Assembly: GCA_946403625.1 (NCBI GenBank)
Contig: CAMJAP010000010.1
Span: 1 to 56,648 of the forward strand
Source: an uncultured Lachnospiraceae bacterium
Lineage (GTDB): Bacteria; Bacillota; Clostridia; Lachnospirales; Lachnospiraceae
Length of the DNA: 56,648 nucleotides
Reading direction: 5' to 3'
In this document: positions 21,161 through 29,297 of the stretch, in pieces
How positions within the stretch are numbered: the stretch's first letter is position 1
Layout of the letters: every line of letters starts with the position of its first letter
Notes under the pieces: generated by a model
Database searches by the model: none
Told to the model about the DNA's origin: nothing
What the model saw: the letters and a program-made list of their open reading frames with translations, nothing else
Position numbers and translations under genes: made by a program

Positions 21161-21196
21161 AAAGAGGTGGTCGTCAAACCACCTCTTTATTATTTT
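21161..21196. terminator. Bidirectional terminator between convergent genes
   Basis: AAAGAGGTGGT at 21161-21171 is a perfect 11 bp complement of ACCACCTCTTT at 21178-21188, with a 6-base loop. A-rich sequence lies on the left and T-rich on the right, so it can stop transcription from both sides. Confidence 0.92.
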
Positions 21197-22266
21197 TTCA
21201 GACAATGCAGATATTCGGTTGTGGAACTGCCGGCGATCTTTCGATGGGTGTCGTTATCGGCCTTGAAGCGCTTGTATACCTTGGTGTAGTAGCTGTACTT
21301 TCCGTAACGGGACATGATCTCTTTGATGGTATCCAATGACATCAGGCCTTCATTGTTGTAGCTTAGGAAGATGTATTTGAAGTCGGCATTTTTGATCAGG
21401 TCTTCAAATACTTCTGCCACCGTTCGCTTGGAGCAGAACAGACTTTTCTGATCGTCGTTCTTGCGAAGCCCCGTAACACCCGTCAGTTCCGGATTGTCAT
21501 AACGGGCAATGGTCTCGAGTACATGATAGTTGGAGGAATACTGTCTCGCATTGTATGGCGGATCCAGATAAAGCACATCGCCGTGGATATGCCGTACCAG
21601 CATATTGATGTCTTCATTAAATACTTTGCCGATCTTGCCGGGGATCACCGGAAACAGCTCCAGACGGAATTGTTTCTGGGCGGATTTTTTGACATGCTTT
21701 AAAAACGCACCGTAGACCGAAGCGGTGTTGGCATAGCGGTCGATGGAATTGATCAGGCTGGCAAGATAGTAGAAGTAGACATTTTCACTGATCTCACCGG
21801 AAGTATACAGACGTTCCAGCTCCATACGGATGGCGTCGCATTTCTTTCCGTTGTCGTCCGTGAAATAGTTTCTGCCGGATCCGGAGCCTTCGCAATAGTT
21901 GTTGTAAAGAAAGCCCTCTGCGGGCGGCAGATCATTTAAGGTATTCAGCAGATCCGTGGTGCCGTCCATCAGTCGCTGCTGTGAACTGGCAGCCGCATCG
22001 GGATCGCACAGGGACGCATACTGCCCTGCGGAGAACAAAAGCTCCGGGATATTTTCGATCAGGTGCTTGTTTAAAACATAACTGAAATACTGAATGTCGT
22101 TAGCGATGACCGTACAGCCTTTTGCTTTGTAAGTCTGTCCGACGATGCCGGTTCCCGCGAACAGGTCGGCAAAAACATAGGAATCTCCGTCTTTGTATCC
22201 GGTCACCTTTGTGATTGTTTCCTGTAAAAAATCCAATAAAGAATACTTTGAACCAATATAATTCAC
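21190..22266 (-). CDS. D12-class N6-adenine DNA methyltransferase
   Basis: 358 residues from a GTG start with AAAGGTGG upstream. NYIGSKYSLLDFL near the N-terminus and FADLFAGTGIVGQ form the SAM-binding motifs, and DPPYNARQYSSNY is the catalytic DPPY motif followed by the D12-family NARQY signature. It transfers a methyl group from SAM to the N6 of adenine in a specific DNA site. It lies 27 bp downstream of the first LacI-GGDEF gene on the same strand, so the two may be co-transcribed. The convergent neighbour could be a nuclease partner; otherwise this is an orphan methyltransferase. Confidence 0.9.
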   Translation of the reverse strand: MNYIGSKYSLLDFLQETITKVTGYKDGDSYVFADLFAGTGIVGQTYKAKGCTVIANDIQYFSYVLNKHLIENIPELLFSAGQYASLCDPDAAASSQQRLMDGTTDLLNTLNDLPPAEGFLYNNYCEGSGSGRNYFTDDNGKKCDAIRMELERLYTSGEISENVYFYYLASLINSIDRYANTASVYGAFLKHVKKSAQKQFRLELFPVIPGKIGKVFNEDINMLVRHIHGDVLYLDPPYNARQYSSNYHVLETIARYDNPELTGVTGLRKNDDQKSLFCSKRTVAEVFEDLIKNADFKYIFLSYNNEGLMSLDTIKEIMSRYGKYSYYTKVYKRFKADNDTHRKIAGSSTTEYLHCLKK

Positions 22267-22293
22267 GTGTTGTTAAAACCACCTTTGTTTATT

Positions 22294-24210
22294 TTATGAA
22301 TATCTGGGTTTGCCGTCCCGGGCGTGGACTTCCTGCTTGATCTGATACATCAGGTTGTCCGCTTCCTTGACATATTCCTGCAGATTGGACGGCGTATCGG
22401 GATCCGTGATCACGTAGCCGCAGCTGGCTGAGATCTCAAAGGGCTGCGTACCGTCGTGATTTTTGACATCCAGGTATGCCAGGATATTGTGGCGCACCTG
22501 TGTCGCAGCATCCTTATCGCAGTTGGTTGCGATCAGCAGGAATTCGTCACCGCCGAAACGAACGGCGATCCAGTCATCCTGCAATACGCTTTTGATCGAT
22601 TCGGCAACGGTCTTGATGGCATTATCGCCGTGCAGGTGTCCGTACTGGTCGTTGATGCGTTTCATATAGTTGATATCCACGAACATGACCATCATCGGCT
22701 GTTTGTTCTGCAGACTTTTGTGATAGAGTACCTCGGCTTTTTCCTCATAAGCCAGTCGGTTGTAAAGACCGGTCATCGGATCGCGGTTATAGATGCGGAT
22801 CAGGTCTTTGTTCAGGCCGTCCAGTCGCAGATTGATCCGCAGCAGTTTCAGGGATTCCTGCAATTTTTCCAGATACGGATTGATCATATCCTGTTGCATG
22901 ATGACGGAACCTTCCACGAATACCACATAGCCGTAATTGTACTGCGCGTTGTGTAACGGCAGGAAATAGTAGATATGCGGTTCTCCCGGTTTCTTTTGAT
23001 AGCCGGGGATCAGCTCGTGCCGGTCTGTCTTGGTAGCAGGGCAGATCTGTCCGTCCTTCAGGATCACGACGGCCTCCATCTCATCTTTATAGCCGGCAAA
23101 CAGGATTTCCTCTTCTTTGGCGACCACATCCACGAAGTATTCGGGATTGATCATCATATAAAATTCGTTTCCTTCGAAGATATGATATTCGCGGAAATGA
23201 TCCTGCAGGTCTTTTTTCAGCGAATCATAATCACCGGTCACGGCGATGTTACGAAGCAGGATACGCTCGAACATCTCAATGGCCGTTGATTCCAGGAAAT
23301 GCTGGTAGGAATATTTGCAAAACTGTTTCCGGAGTGTAACATACTTGGGCAGTTCCTTGCAACCGCAGCTTTCCGCGTGCGCAAAGAGAGAGGGAACCGC
23401 CTGATCAAGCTGTACTTCTCTGCCTTTCATCAGATCAAACAGGATCTTGCAGCTCTGATAACCGATCTGGGTAAAGTTCGGATCGACCGAGGTCAGCGCC
23501 GGATAATAATGCCGCCCGTGGGGGGAATTGTCAAAACCGGTGATGATCATATCATCGGGAACGGAATACCCGTTTCGCACAAACTGCGTGATCGCCGCCA
23601 TCGCCATGGTATCGTTCGCGCACACCAGGGCATCCGGAAAATCCCGGGTTTTGATCAGTTGTTCGATCACTCTTCTGGGAGCCGTATTTCCCCAGTCGCC
23701 GTAGATGATATCTTCGTCTTTCAGCGTCAGGCCGTGCTCTTCCAACACGGTTTTGGTGGTCTCCAGTCGGATGGTGTTATCCACATGATCGGCGGGGCCG
23801 CCTAAGAACATAATGTGTTTGACGCGGTGGTCTTCGACAAGGTGTGTCACCAGGGCACGCATACCCTCTTCGTTAGAGAAACGGATGCACGGAACGTCGT
23901 CGATCTGCATACCTACGCTTACGACGGGGATATTCTTTTCTTTGGCTTCGCGGCAAAGGCTGATCGCGGTCTCGGGGGAATTCAGATGATTGGAAAAAAC
24001 GATGATACCGTCAAAATCTTCCATATGGCCGAGATGGTATATGTTCAGTTCGCCCGCATTGTGATCATGGTTCTCGCTGTATGAGGCAAATCCCATAAAC
24101 ACGAAGATATCAAAGTCTTCCTTTTCGATGAAGTTCTGTATTCCCTTTAAGGCTTGTCGCAGAGGCTCGATGTTAAACCCGTTAGCATAGATAGCAATCC
24201 TCTTCTTCAT
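22294..24210 (-). CDS. LacI-type sensor fused to GGDEF diguanylate cyclase (copy 1)
   Basis: 638 residues, soluble. Residues 1 to about 270 form a LacI/PurR-type periplasmic-binding fold (KRIAIYANGFNIEPLRQALKG at the start, DALVCANDTMAMAAITQF and DDMIITGFDNSPHGR later) but with no helix-turn-helix, so it is a sensor and not a repressor. A linker domain follows, then a GGDEF domain (about 475-630) with FGGDEFLLIA intact, so it should make cyclic di-GMP. The RxxD inhibitory site expected before GGDEF is absent (Gln and Trp at those positions). It is a close tandem paralogue of the gene at 24413-26329. The likely input is a sugar-like ligand in the cytoplasm. Confidence 0.9.
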   Translation of the reverse strand: MKKRIAIYANGFNIEPLRQALKGIQNFIEKEDFDIFVFMGFASYSENHDHNAGELNIYHLGHMEDFDGIIVFSNHLNSPETAISLCREAKEKNIPVVSVGMQIDDVPCIRFSNEEGMRALVTHLVEDHRVKHIMFLGGPADHVDNTIRLETTKTVLEEHGLTLKDEDIIYGDWGNTAPRRVIEQLIKTRDFPDALVCANDTMAMAAITQFVRNGYSVPDDMIITGFDNSPHGRHYYPALTSVDPNFTQIGYQSCKILFDLMKGREVQLDQAVPSLFAHAESCGCKELPKYVTLRKQFCKYSYQHFLESTAIEMFERILLRNIAVTGDYDSLKKDLQDHFREYHIFEGNEFYMMINPEYFVDVVAKEEEILFAGYKDEMEAVVILKDGQICPATKTDRHELIPGYQKKPGEPHIYYFLPLHNAQYNYGYVVFVEGSVIMQQDMINPYLEKLQESLKLLRINLRLDGLNKDLIRIYNRDPMTGLYNRLAYEEKAEVLYHKSLQNKQPMMVMFVDINYMKRINDQYGHLHGDNAIKTVAESIKSVLQDDWIAVRFGGDEFLLIATNCDKDAATQVRHNILAYLDVKNHDGTQPFEISASCGYVITDPDTPSNLQEYVKEADNLMYQIKQEVHARDGKPRYS

Positions 24211-24245
24211 AAACCGGCCACCTTTCTCTGAGTGTGCGTGCTATT

Positions 24246-24288
24246 TATACTCTACCACATTTTGCCTGTTTTTTGGGATTTTTTTCTG
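24246..24288 (-). promoter_or_regulatory. Upstream element shared by the two LacI-GGDEF genes (copy 1)
   Basis: The 22 bases at 24246-24267 match 26357-26378 at 21 positions, and the flanking T-rich stretch is also conserved. Both copies lie about 30-36 bases before their start codons, so they probably hold the promoter and any shared operator. No clean -35 box can be named. Confidence 0.55.
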
Positions 24289-24292
24289 AAGA

Positions 24293-24392
24293 GTCAGACA
24301 GGGGGACGGTTCTTTTGTCTGACCAAGGACCGTCTATCATTTGATTGTGAAATAATCCGGTCAGACAAAAGAACCGTCCCCATTGTCTGACC
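24293..24392. repeat. Long inverted repeat, MITE/REP-like
   Basis: The left arm 24293-24324 and the right arm 24359-24392 are inverted copies differing by about one base, around a 34-base loop. Each arm starts with GTCAGACA and ends with TGTCTGAC, and contains GGGGACGGTTCTTTTG. This word is one I associate with short interspersed repeats in Clostridia, but I could not check copies. It lies between the stop of the downstream-reading paralogue and the leader of the other, so it may also work as a terminator or RNA-processing hairpin. Confidence 0.8.
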
Positions 24393-24412
24393 GCTGTCTG
24401 AAAAAGATGAAA

Positions 24413-26329
24413 TCAGGAATATCTGGGCTTACCGTCCCGGGCGTGGACTTCCTGCTTGATCTGATACATCAGATTGTCCGCTTCTTTGACATATTCCTGC
24501 AGATGGGACGGCATATCGGGATTTGTGATCACATAGCCGCAGCTGGCAGAGATCTCAAAAGGCAGAGATTCCTCATGATTCTTTCTGGCAAGACAGGACA
24601 GGATGTTCAGGCGCACTTCCGCAGCGAGTTCCCGGTCGCAGTTGCTTGCGATCAGCAGAAATTCATCACCGCCGAAACGGACAGCGATCCAGTCTTTTTT
24701 CAGAACGCTTTTGATGGATTCGGCGACCAGCTTGATCGCATTATCCCCATGCAGGTGTCCGTACTGGTCGTTGATGCGCTTCATATAGTTGATATCCACA
24801 AACATGACCATCATGGTGGTCTTGTCTTTCAGGCTTTGTTTATATAGTAACTCTGCCTTTTCCTCATAGGCCAGACGGTTGTATAGACCGGTCATGGGAT
24901 CACGGTTATAAACGCGTTTCAGATCCTGATTTACACGGTTTAAGCGCAGATTGATACAGAGCATCTTTACGGATTCCTGCAGTTTCTCCAGATAAGGATT
25001 GGCCTTGTCCTGCTGCATAATGGCGGCATCGTCTTTAAATACGACATAAGCATAATTGTATTGCTGGTTATGCAGCGGCAGGAAATAATAAACATGCTGT
25101 TCACCGTCGGTTTTTTCATATCCGGGGATCAGTTCATGCCGGTCAACCACAAGGTTGGGAAGCGGCTGGCCGTTCTTGAGAGATACGATCACATCCATCT
25201 GTTCTTCGTAGGCGATCTCTTTGCCGGCGTTTTCTTCCGTGATCACTTTTTCGAAGTAGTCATGGTCAACGATGATATGAAAATCATCGCCTTCAAAGAA
25301 ATGATTGCGGTTGAAGTGGTCTTGCATCTGTTCTTTCAAAGATTCATATCCGTTGGTTCCGGACATACTTTGAAGCAGCAGGCGCTCGAACATCTCAATG
25401 GCGGTGGATTCCAGAAAGTTCTGATAGGAGTATTTGCAAAAATACTTCCGGAGATTGACATAGTCGGGATGATCGATACAGCCGCAACTCTCTGCACGCG
25501 CAAAGCGGGACGGGACCGTATGGTGGAAAGCGGCGTCTTTGCCGAGGATCTGGTCCCAAAGGATCTGACAGCTCTGATATCCGATCTCGGGAAAATTCGG
25601 ATCCACGGTGGTCAGCGCCGGATAGGATTTTTGGCCGTAAGTGCTGTTGTCAAATCCGGTGATGATCATATCTTCGGGAACGGAATATCCGTTGCGTATG
25701 AATTGTGTAAAGGCGGCCATAGCCATGGTATCGTTTGCGCATACCAGAGCATCCGGAAAATCCTTCTTTTCGATCATTTGATTGATCACCATACGGGGAA
25801 CGGTATTTCCCCAGTCACTGTACGCGATATCTTCCTCTTTTAAGGAAAGACCGTATTTGGAAAGAGTCTCCCTGGTGGCATTCAGTCTTGCGATACAGTC
25901 GCTGTGGTCAGCAGGTCCGCTTAAGAAGGCGATGCGTTTCACACCGTGCGCTTCGACCAGATGAGTGATGAGGGCACGCATACCTTCTTCATTGGAAAAA
26001 TTGATGCTGGGAATGCCTTCGAGGGGCATACCGATGCTGACTACGGGGATATTTTTTTCTTTTGCATCCCGACACAGTTTTTCGGCCGTGTGGGGCGCAT
26101 TCAGATGGTTTGAGAATACAATGATGCCGTCAAAGTCTTCCGTATGCGGCAGCGTGTAGATGTTCAGTTCGCCGATATTGTGGGCCTGTTCTTCGCCGTA
26201 GGACGCAAAGCACATAAAAACAAAGATGTCCCAGTCAGCCTTTTCGGAAAATCGTTGGATCCCCTTCAGAGCTTCTTTTAAAGATTCGGTATTATATCCG
26301 TTTGCGAAAACAGCGATCTTTTTTTTCAT
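24413..26329 (-). CDS. LacI-type sensor fused to GGDEF diguanylate cyclase (copy 2)
   Basis: 638 residues, the same length and architecture as the paralogue at 22294-24210: LacI-type ligand-binding fold without DNA-binding domain (KKIAVFANGYNTESLKEALKG, DALVCANDTMAMAAFTQF, EDMIITGFDNSTYG), linker, and C-terminal GGDEF (FGGDEFLLIA). The two proteins end identically (HARDGKPRYS) but differ most in the linker and ligand-binding lobes, so they probably sense different ligands. The RxxD site is absent here too. The upstream element is also shared, so the whole unit was duplicated together with its control region. Confidence 0.9.
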   Translation of the reverse strand: MKKKIAVFANGYNTESLKEALKGIQRFSEKADWDIFVFMCFASYGEEQAHNIGELNIYTLPHTEDFDGIIVFSNHLNAPHTAEKLCRDAKEKNIPVVSIGMPLEGIPSINFSNEEGMRALITHLVEAHGVKRIAFLSGPADHSDCIARLNATRETLSKYGLSLKEEDIAYSDWGNTVPRMVINQMIEKKDFPDALVCANDTMAMAAFTQFIRNGYSVPEDMIITGFDNSTYGQKSYPALTTVDPNFPEIGYQSCQILWDQILGKDAAFHHTVPSRFARAESCGCIDHPDYVNLRKYFCKYSYQNFLESTAIEMFERLLLQSMSGTNGYESLKEQMQDHFNRNHFFEGDDFHIIVDHDYFEKVITEENAGKEIAYEEQMDVIVSLKNGQPLPNLVVDRHELIPGYEKTDGEQHVYYFLPLHNQQYNYAYVVFKDDAAIMQQDKANPYLEKLQESVKMLCINLRLNRVNQDLKRVYNRDPMTGLYNRLAYEEKAELLYKQSLKDKTTMMVMFVDINYMKRINDQYGHLHGDNAIKLVAESIKSVLKKDWIAVRFGGDEFLLIASNCDRELAAEVRLNILSCLARKNHEESLPFEISASCGYVITNPDMPSHLQEYVKEADNLMYQIKQEVHARDGKPRYS

Positions 26330-26356
26330 AAGCAGAGCCCTCGATGTGCATGTACA

Positions 26357-26398
26357 TATACTTTACCACATTTTGCCTCGTTTTTGGGAATTTTTTCT
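26357..26398 (-). promoter_or_regulatory. Upstream element shared by the two LacI-GGDEF genes (copy 2)
   Basis: Second copy of the conserved segment described at 24246-24288, including the TTTACCACATTTTGCCT core on the plus strand and the T-rich flank. It lies 28 bases before the start codon of copy 2. Confidence 0.55.
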
Positions 26399-26421
26399 AA
26401 GTTGCAGTTTGCCGGGGAGCA

Positions 26422-26450
26422 TTGAAGAAACGGCCGGAATATAGTATGAT
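26422..26450 (+). promoter_or_regulatory. Promoter for pflA
   Basis: TTGAAG at 26422-26427 and TATGAT at 26445-26450 with a 17-base spacer. It lies 32 bases before the ATG, with CAGGAGGG as ribosome site between. Confidence 0.7.
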
Positions 26451-26481
26451 GAGGGAGAATAATTGTTCAGGAGGGTAAGAC

Positions 26482-27240
26482 ATGAAGGGTAGAATTCATT
26501 CGACGGAAAGTTTTGGAACGGTAGACGGGCCGGGCGTCCGTTTTGTAGTATTTTTGCAGGGGTGTCCGATGCGCTGCGCATATTGTCACAATCCGGATAC
26601 ATGGGATCCGAAAGGAGGAACGCCGACGGAGGCTTCCGAGATCATAGAGCAGTATATCCGCAATGAAGGTTTCTATCAGGGCGGCGGTATCACCGTGACC
26701 GGCGGCGAACCTTTGATGCAGATCGATTTTGTATTGGAGCTGTTTACACTGGCAAAGCAGCACAATATCCATACCTGCATCGATTCTTCCGGTATTATGT
26801 ATCATCCGGGGGAGAGCGAGTACAATAAGAAGCTGGATGAACTGATGAAGATCACGGATCTGGTGATGCTGGATATCAAGCATATCGATCCGGAGAAGCA
26901 CAAGTGGCTGACACAGCAGCCCAATGATGGGATTCTTGCGTTTGCGAAGTATCTGGATGAAAAGCATGTAGATGTTTGGATCCGCCACGTGGTGGTGCCG
27001 GGGATCACGGATGATGACGAGTATCTCTACAAACTGGGCTATTTCATCGGCGGCCTGAGCAATCTGAAGGCGCTGGATGTGCTGCCGTACCATACCATGG
27101 GATTGCCGAAGTATGAAAAGCTCGGTCTGGAGTATCGTTTGAAGGATGTGCCGGCGATGGACAAGGGCGCGGTGCTTGAGAAGAAAAAGGTGATCCTGGA
27201 CGGTGTGCGGAAGCGTCGCGAAGAGCTGCAGAATGCCTGA
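26482..27240 (+). CDS. pflA: Pyruvate formate-lyase activating enzyme
   Basis: 252 residues, the usual length. The radical-SAM cluster ligands are Cys28, Cys32 and Cys35 in GCPMRCAYCHNPDTW, and TGGEPLMQ is the SAM-binding motif. GRIHSTESFGTVDGPGVRFV is the PflA start signature. It uses a 4Fe-4S cluster and SAM to form the glycyl radical of pyruvate formate-lyase, so the organism probably has mixed-acid or formate-producing fermentation. The pfl gene itself is not in the window. A small 2[4Fe-4S] ferredoxin gene follows and could supply electrons. Confidence 0.95.
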   Translation: MKGRIHSTESFGTVDGPGVRFVVFLQGCPMRCAYCHNPDTWDPKGGTPTEASEIIEQYIRNEGFYQGGGITVTGGEPLMQIDFVLELFTLAKQHNIHTCIDSSGIMYHPGESEYNKKLDELMKITDLVMLDIKHIDPEKHKWLTQQPNDGILAFAKYLDEKHVDVWIRHVVVPGITDDDEYLYKLGYFIGGLSNLKALDVLPYHTMGLPKYEKLGLEYRLKDVPAMDKGAVLEKKKVILDGVRKRREELQNA

Positions 27241-27398
27241 AAAAGGTGTCAGAGAGAAGCATTTTCGATGGCAAGATAGGTAGATACAACTAATCAAGAT
27301 TTCGTAACACTAATATAGGGCTTTATGCTACTATGTGTTTAGTCGGGGAAGACTAATTTAACAGCTTTTGGCTGAGAGAAAACAGGAGGAAATGAAAA

Positions 27399-27569
27399 AT
27401 GGCATATGTAATCAAAGACGGATGTATTTCTTGCGGTACTTGTGCAGGCGGATGCCCGGTAGGCGCTATTTCCGAAGGTGATGGCAAGTTCGAGATCGAT
27501 AAGGACACTTGCATCAGCTGTGGCGCATGCGCAGGTTCCTGCCCGGTAGGTGCTATCGAGGAAGAGTAA
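27399..27569 (+). CDS. 2[4Fe-4S] ferredoxin
   Basis: 56 residues, too short for ordinary gene lists. It has two CxxCxxCxxxCP motifs: CISCGTCAGGCP (residues 9-20) and CISCGACAGSCP (38-49), typical of clostridial ferredoxins that carry two 4Fe-4S clusters. AGGAGG lies nine bases before the ATG. It is a low-potential electron carrier for pyruvate oxidation, hydrogenase or radical-SAM enzymes such as the neighbouring PflA. A small hairpin (27339-27356) lies in the leader and a terminator follows, so it is probably a single-gene transcript with high expression. Confidence 0.96.
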   Translation: MAYVIKDGCISCGTCAGGCPVGAISEGDGKFEIDKDTCISCGACAGSCPVGAIEEE

Positions 27570-27597
27570 TTTTCCGAAAATACATCAGATAAAATAT

Positions 27598-27637
27598 CAG
27601 GCTGTTTCCTTTACGGAAGCAGCCTGTTTTTTTGGGC
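27598..27637 (+). terminator. Rho-independent terminator after ferredoxin gene
   Basis: CAGGCTGTTTCC pairs with GGAAGCAGCCTG around a short loop, followed by TTTTTTT. The sequence on the left is also AT-rich, so it may serve the convergent nth gene as well. Confidence 0.9.
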
Positions 27638-27649
27638 AAAAGTCCGGGA

Positions 27650-28291
27650 TCAGACCTTACCGTTCTTTTTATAGTACGAACACAGATCGCGCAGGAAGCA
27701 TTCTTCGCATTTGGGGTGCTGGGATTTGCAGATGGTACGGCCCAGCGCGATGAGCTGTGTGTTGATGGCAATCCAGTGATCCTTCGGGATGGCTTTCATC
27801 AGGGCATACTCCACTTTTTCGGGATCCTCTTCTTTGGTGAGCCCCAGGCGTCTGGCCAGGCGGCCCACATGGGTATCTACGACCACGCTGGGTTCCCGAA
27901 AGACATTGCCGCGGATCACATTGGCGGTCTTGCGTCCTACACCGGGCAGTGAAGTCAGTTCTTCGATGGTCTGCGGAACCTCCCCGCCAAAGTCCTCGAT
28001 CAGACGGCGGCAGCAGGCGATGATGTTGCGGGCCTTATTATGGTAGAAACCCGTGGAGTGAATGTCCTGTTCCAGTTCGGTCAGATCCGCATCCGCAAAG
28101 GCTTTGACATTCGGATACTTAACAAACAGATCTTTGGTGACCAGATTGACTCTGGCATCCGTGCATTGGGCACTCAGGATCGTGGCAATCAATAGCTGCC
28201 AGGCATTCGCGTGGTCGAGATAGCAGGGAATCTCTGTGCCGTATTCGGCATCCAGGCGGTTTAACAGTTCGGAAATCTCAGTTTTCTTCAT
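27650..28291 (-). CDS. nth: Endonuclease III
   Basis: 213 residues, normal length. The helix-hairpin-helix LPGVGRKTANVI supplies the catalytic Lys, VVVDTHVGRLARRLGL the catalytic Asp, and the C-terminal C-x6-C-x2-C-x5-C pattern (CKSQHPKCEECFLRDLC) binds a 4Fe-4S cluster. It is the DNA glycosylase/AP lyase that removes oxidised pyrimidines in base excision repair. It converges on the ferredoxin gene and is transcribed alone. A likely promoter is at 28330-28359. Confidence 0.97.
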   Translation of the reverse strand: MKKTEISELLNRLDAEYGTEIPCYLDHANAWQLLIATILSAQCTDARVNLVTKDLFVKYPNVKAFADADLTELEQDIHSTGFYHNKARNIIACCRRLIEDFGGEVPQTIEELTSLPGVGRKTANVIRGNVFREPSVVVDTHVGRLARRLGLTKEEDPEKVEYALMKAIPKDHWIAINTQLIALGRTICKSQHPKCEECFLRDLCSYYKKNGKV

Positions 28292-28329
28292 AAGCAGATG
28301 CTCCGTTTCGGTATCAATAAGATGTGCAT

Positions 28330-28359
28330 ATTATAGTATAAATCGGCTCGTTTTGTCAG
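28330..28359 (-). promoter_or_regulatory. Probable promoter for nth
   Basis: On the minus strand CTGACA and TATAAT are separated by 18 bases (complement of 28354-28359 and 28330-28335). It lies about 40 bases before the start codon. Confidence 0.6.
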
Positions 28360-28429
28360 TATATCAAGCCGCCGGGCGTCGACATTTCTGTCATCGATGG
28401 TGATTTTTCACAAAAATACAATAAAAATG

Positions 28430-28458
28430 TTGACAAAAACTGAAAACAAAATTATATT
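28430..28458 (+). promoter_or_regulatory. Promoter for the SCP2-like Lys/Ala-rich protein
   Basis: TTGACA at 28430-28435 and TATATT at 28453-28458 with a 17-base spacer, in strongly AT-rich sequence. It leaves a leader of about 90 bases before the ATG at 28553, longer than most here. Confidence 0.78.
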
Positions 28459-28552
28459 TATCTTTGTAGTTATTAGCTAATATTGGTTATTATACAATCA
28501 CGCTGGAAAAAGTGAAGGGGAATCTGTAGTAGACAGAGGAAGGGAGAGAATT

Positions 28553-29110
28553 ATGACTTACGAAGAGATCGTCGGCTATGTGAAGAAAAAGGCAGCAAAG
28601 GCAGATGCAAAGAAGTTTGCTCAGGCTGCAGTTCAGATTGACATTACGGGCGAGGGCGAAGGTGCTTTCTATGTAGCAGTTGCAGACGGAAAGATCGATG
28701 TTCAGCCGTATGAGTATTATGATTACAACGCAAAAGTAGTTGCAGACGGTAACGATTTTGTTGCATTTCTGGATGGCAAGAAGGGTGCAGAGGTTCTGAG
28801 CGTAGAAGGCGATGCAGCAGCAGCAGAGATCGTAAAGAGCTTCGCAGAGAAGGCTAAGGCTGAAGCAAAGAAGGCAGAAGCAAAGCCGGCTGAGAAGAAA
28901 GCAGAGGCAAAGAAGGCTGAGCCGAAGAAGGCTGCAGCAAAGACCGCTGAGAAGAAGGAAGAAGTAAAGAAGGCTGAGCCGGCAAAGGCAGAGGTTAAGA
29001 AGGCAGAAGCAAAGCCGGTTGAGAAGAAGGCAGAGGCAAAGAAGGCTGAGCCGAAGAAAGCTGCATGTGCAAAGCCCACAGCAAAGAAGACTCCTGCAAA
29101 GAAGAAATAA
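28553..29110 (+). CDS. SCP2-like domain with Lys/Ala-rich histone-H1-like tail
   Basis: 185 residues. The first about 100 residues resemble a small SCP2 (sterol carrier/lipid-binding) domain: VQIDITGEGEGAFYVAVADG, then DYNAKVVADGNDFVAFLDGK and a closing helix. From about residue 103 the protein is almost only Lys, Ala, Glu and Pro in repeats such as KKAEAKPAEKKAEAKKAEPK, ending in KKTPAKKK. Such tails bind nucleic acids or acidic polymers, as in histone-H1-like bacterial proteins. AAGGGAGAG precedes the ATG. No operon partner. The pairing of a lipid-binding-type fold with a basic tail is unusual; function unknown. Confidence 0.72.
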   Translation: MTYEEIVGYVKKKAAKADAKKFAQAAVQIDITGEGEGAFYVAVADGKIDVQPYEYYDYNAKVVADGNDFVAFLDGKKGAEVLSVEGDAAAAEIVKSFAEKAKAEAKKAEAKPAEKKAEAKKAEPKKAAAKTAEKKEEVKKAEPAKAEVKKAEAKPVEKKAEAKKAEPKKAACAKPTAKKTPAKKK

Positions 29111-29180
29111 TCATACCGATCATTATTGATCCGAAGTTTGCAGTATAGCCGAACTTTTCTAAGCGTATAAAGATAATCCG

Positions 29181-29216
29181 GCAGAGAGAGCAAGATTGCT
29201 TTCTCTGCTTTTTTAT
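29181..29216 (+). terminator. Rho-independent terminator
   Basis: GCAGAGAGAGCAA pairs with TTGCTTTCTCTGC through one G-T pair, followed by TTTTTTATT. It closes the Lys/Ala-rich gene. Confidence 0.9.
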
Positions 29217-29240
29217 TCCGGAACGCCTTGGCCGGTAATG

Positions 29241-29268
29241 AAAAAATCCCCCGAATATCGGAGGATTT
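29241..29268 (-). terminator. Rho-independent terminator of the DUF1858 gene
   Basis: On the minus strand AAATCCTCCGA, short loop, TCGGGGGATTT and a T-run. It begins 29 bases after the stop codon of the gene at 29298-29513. Confidence 0.82.
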
Positions 29269-29297
29269 ATGAACAGCAGAGCAATTTGTAAGGGATC

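Noticed and set aside
27301-27334. Promoter of the ferredoxin gene (TTCGTA...TATGCT)
   Set aside because: Spacing is 17 but both boxes match the consensus poorly, so it was not listed as a feature.
28860-29105. DNA-level tandem repeat or satellite
   Set aside because: The repetition is of Lys/Ala/Glu codons in a coding frame, without a constant DNA unit.
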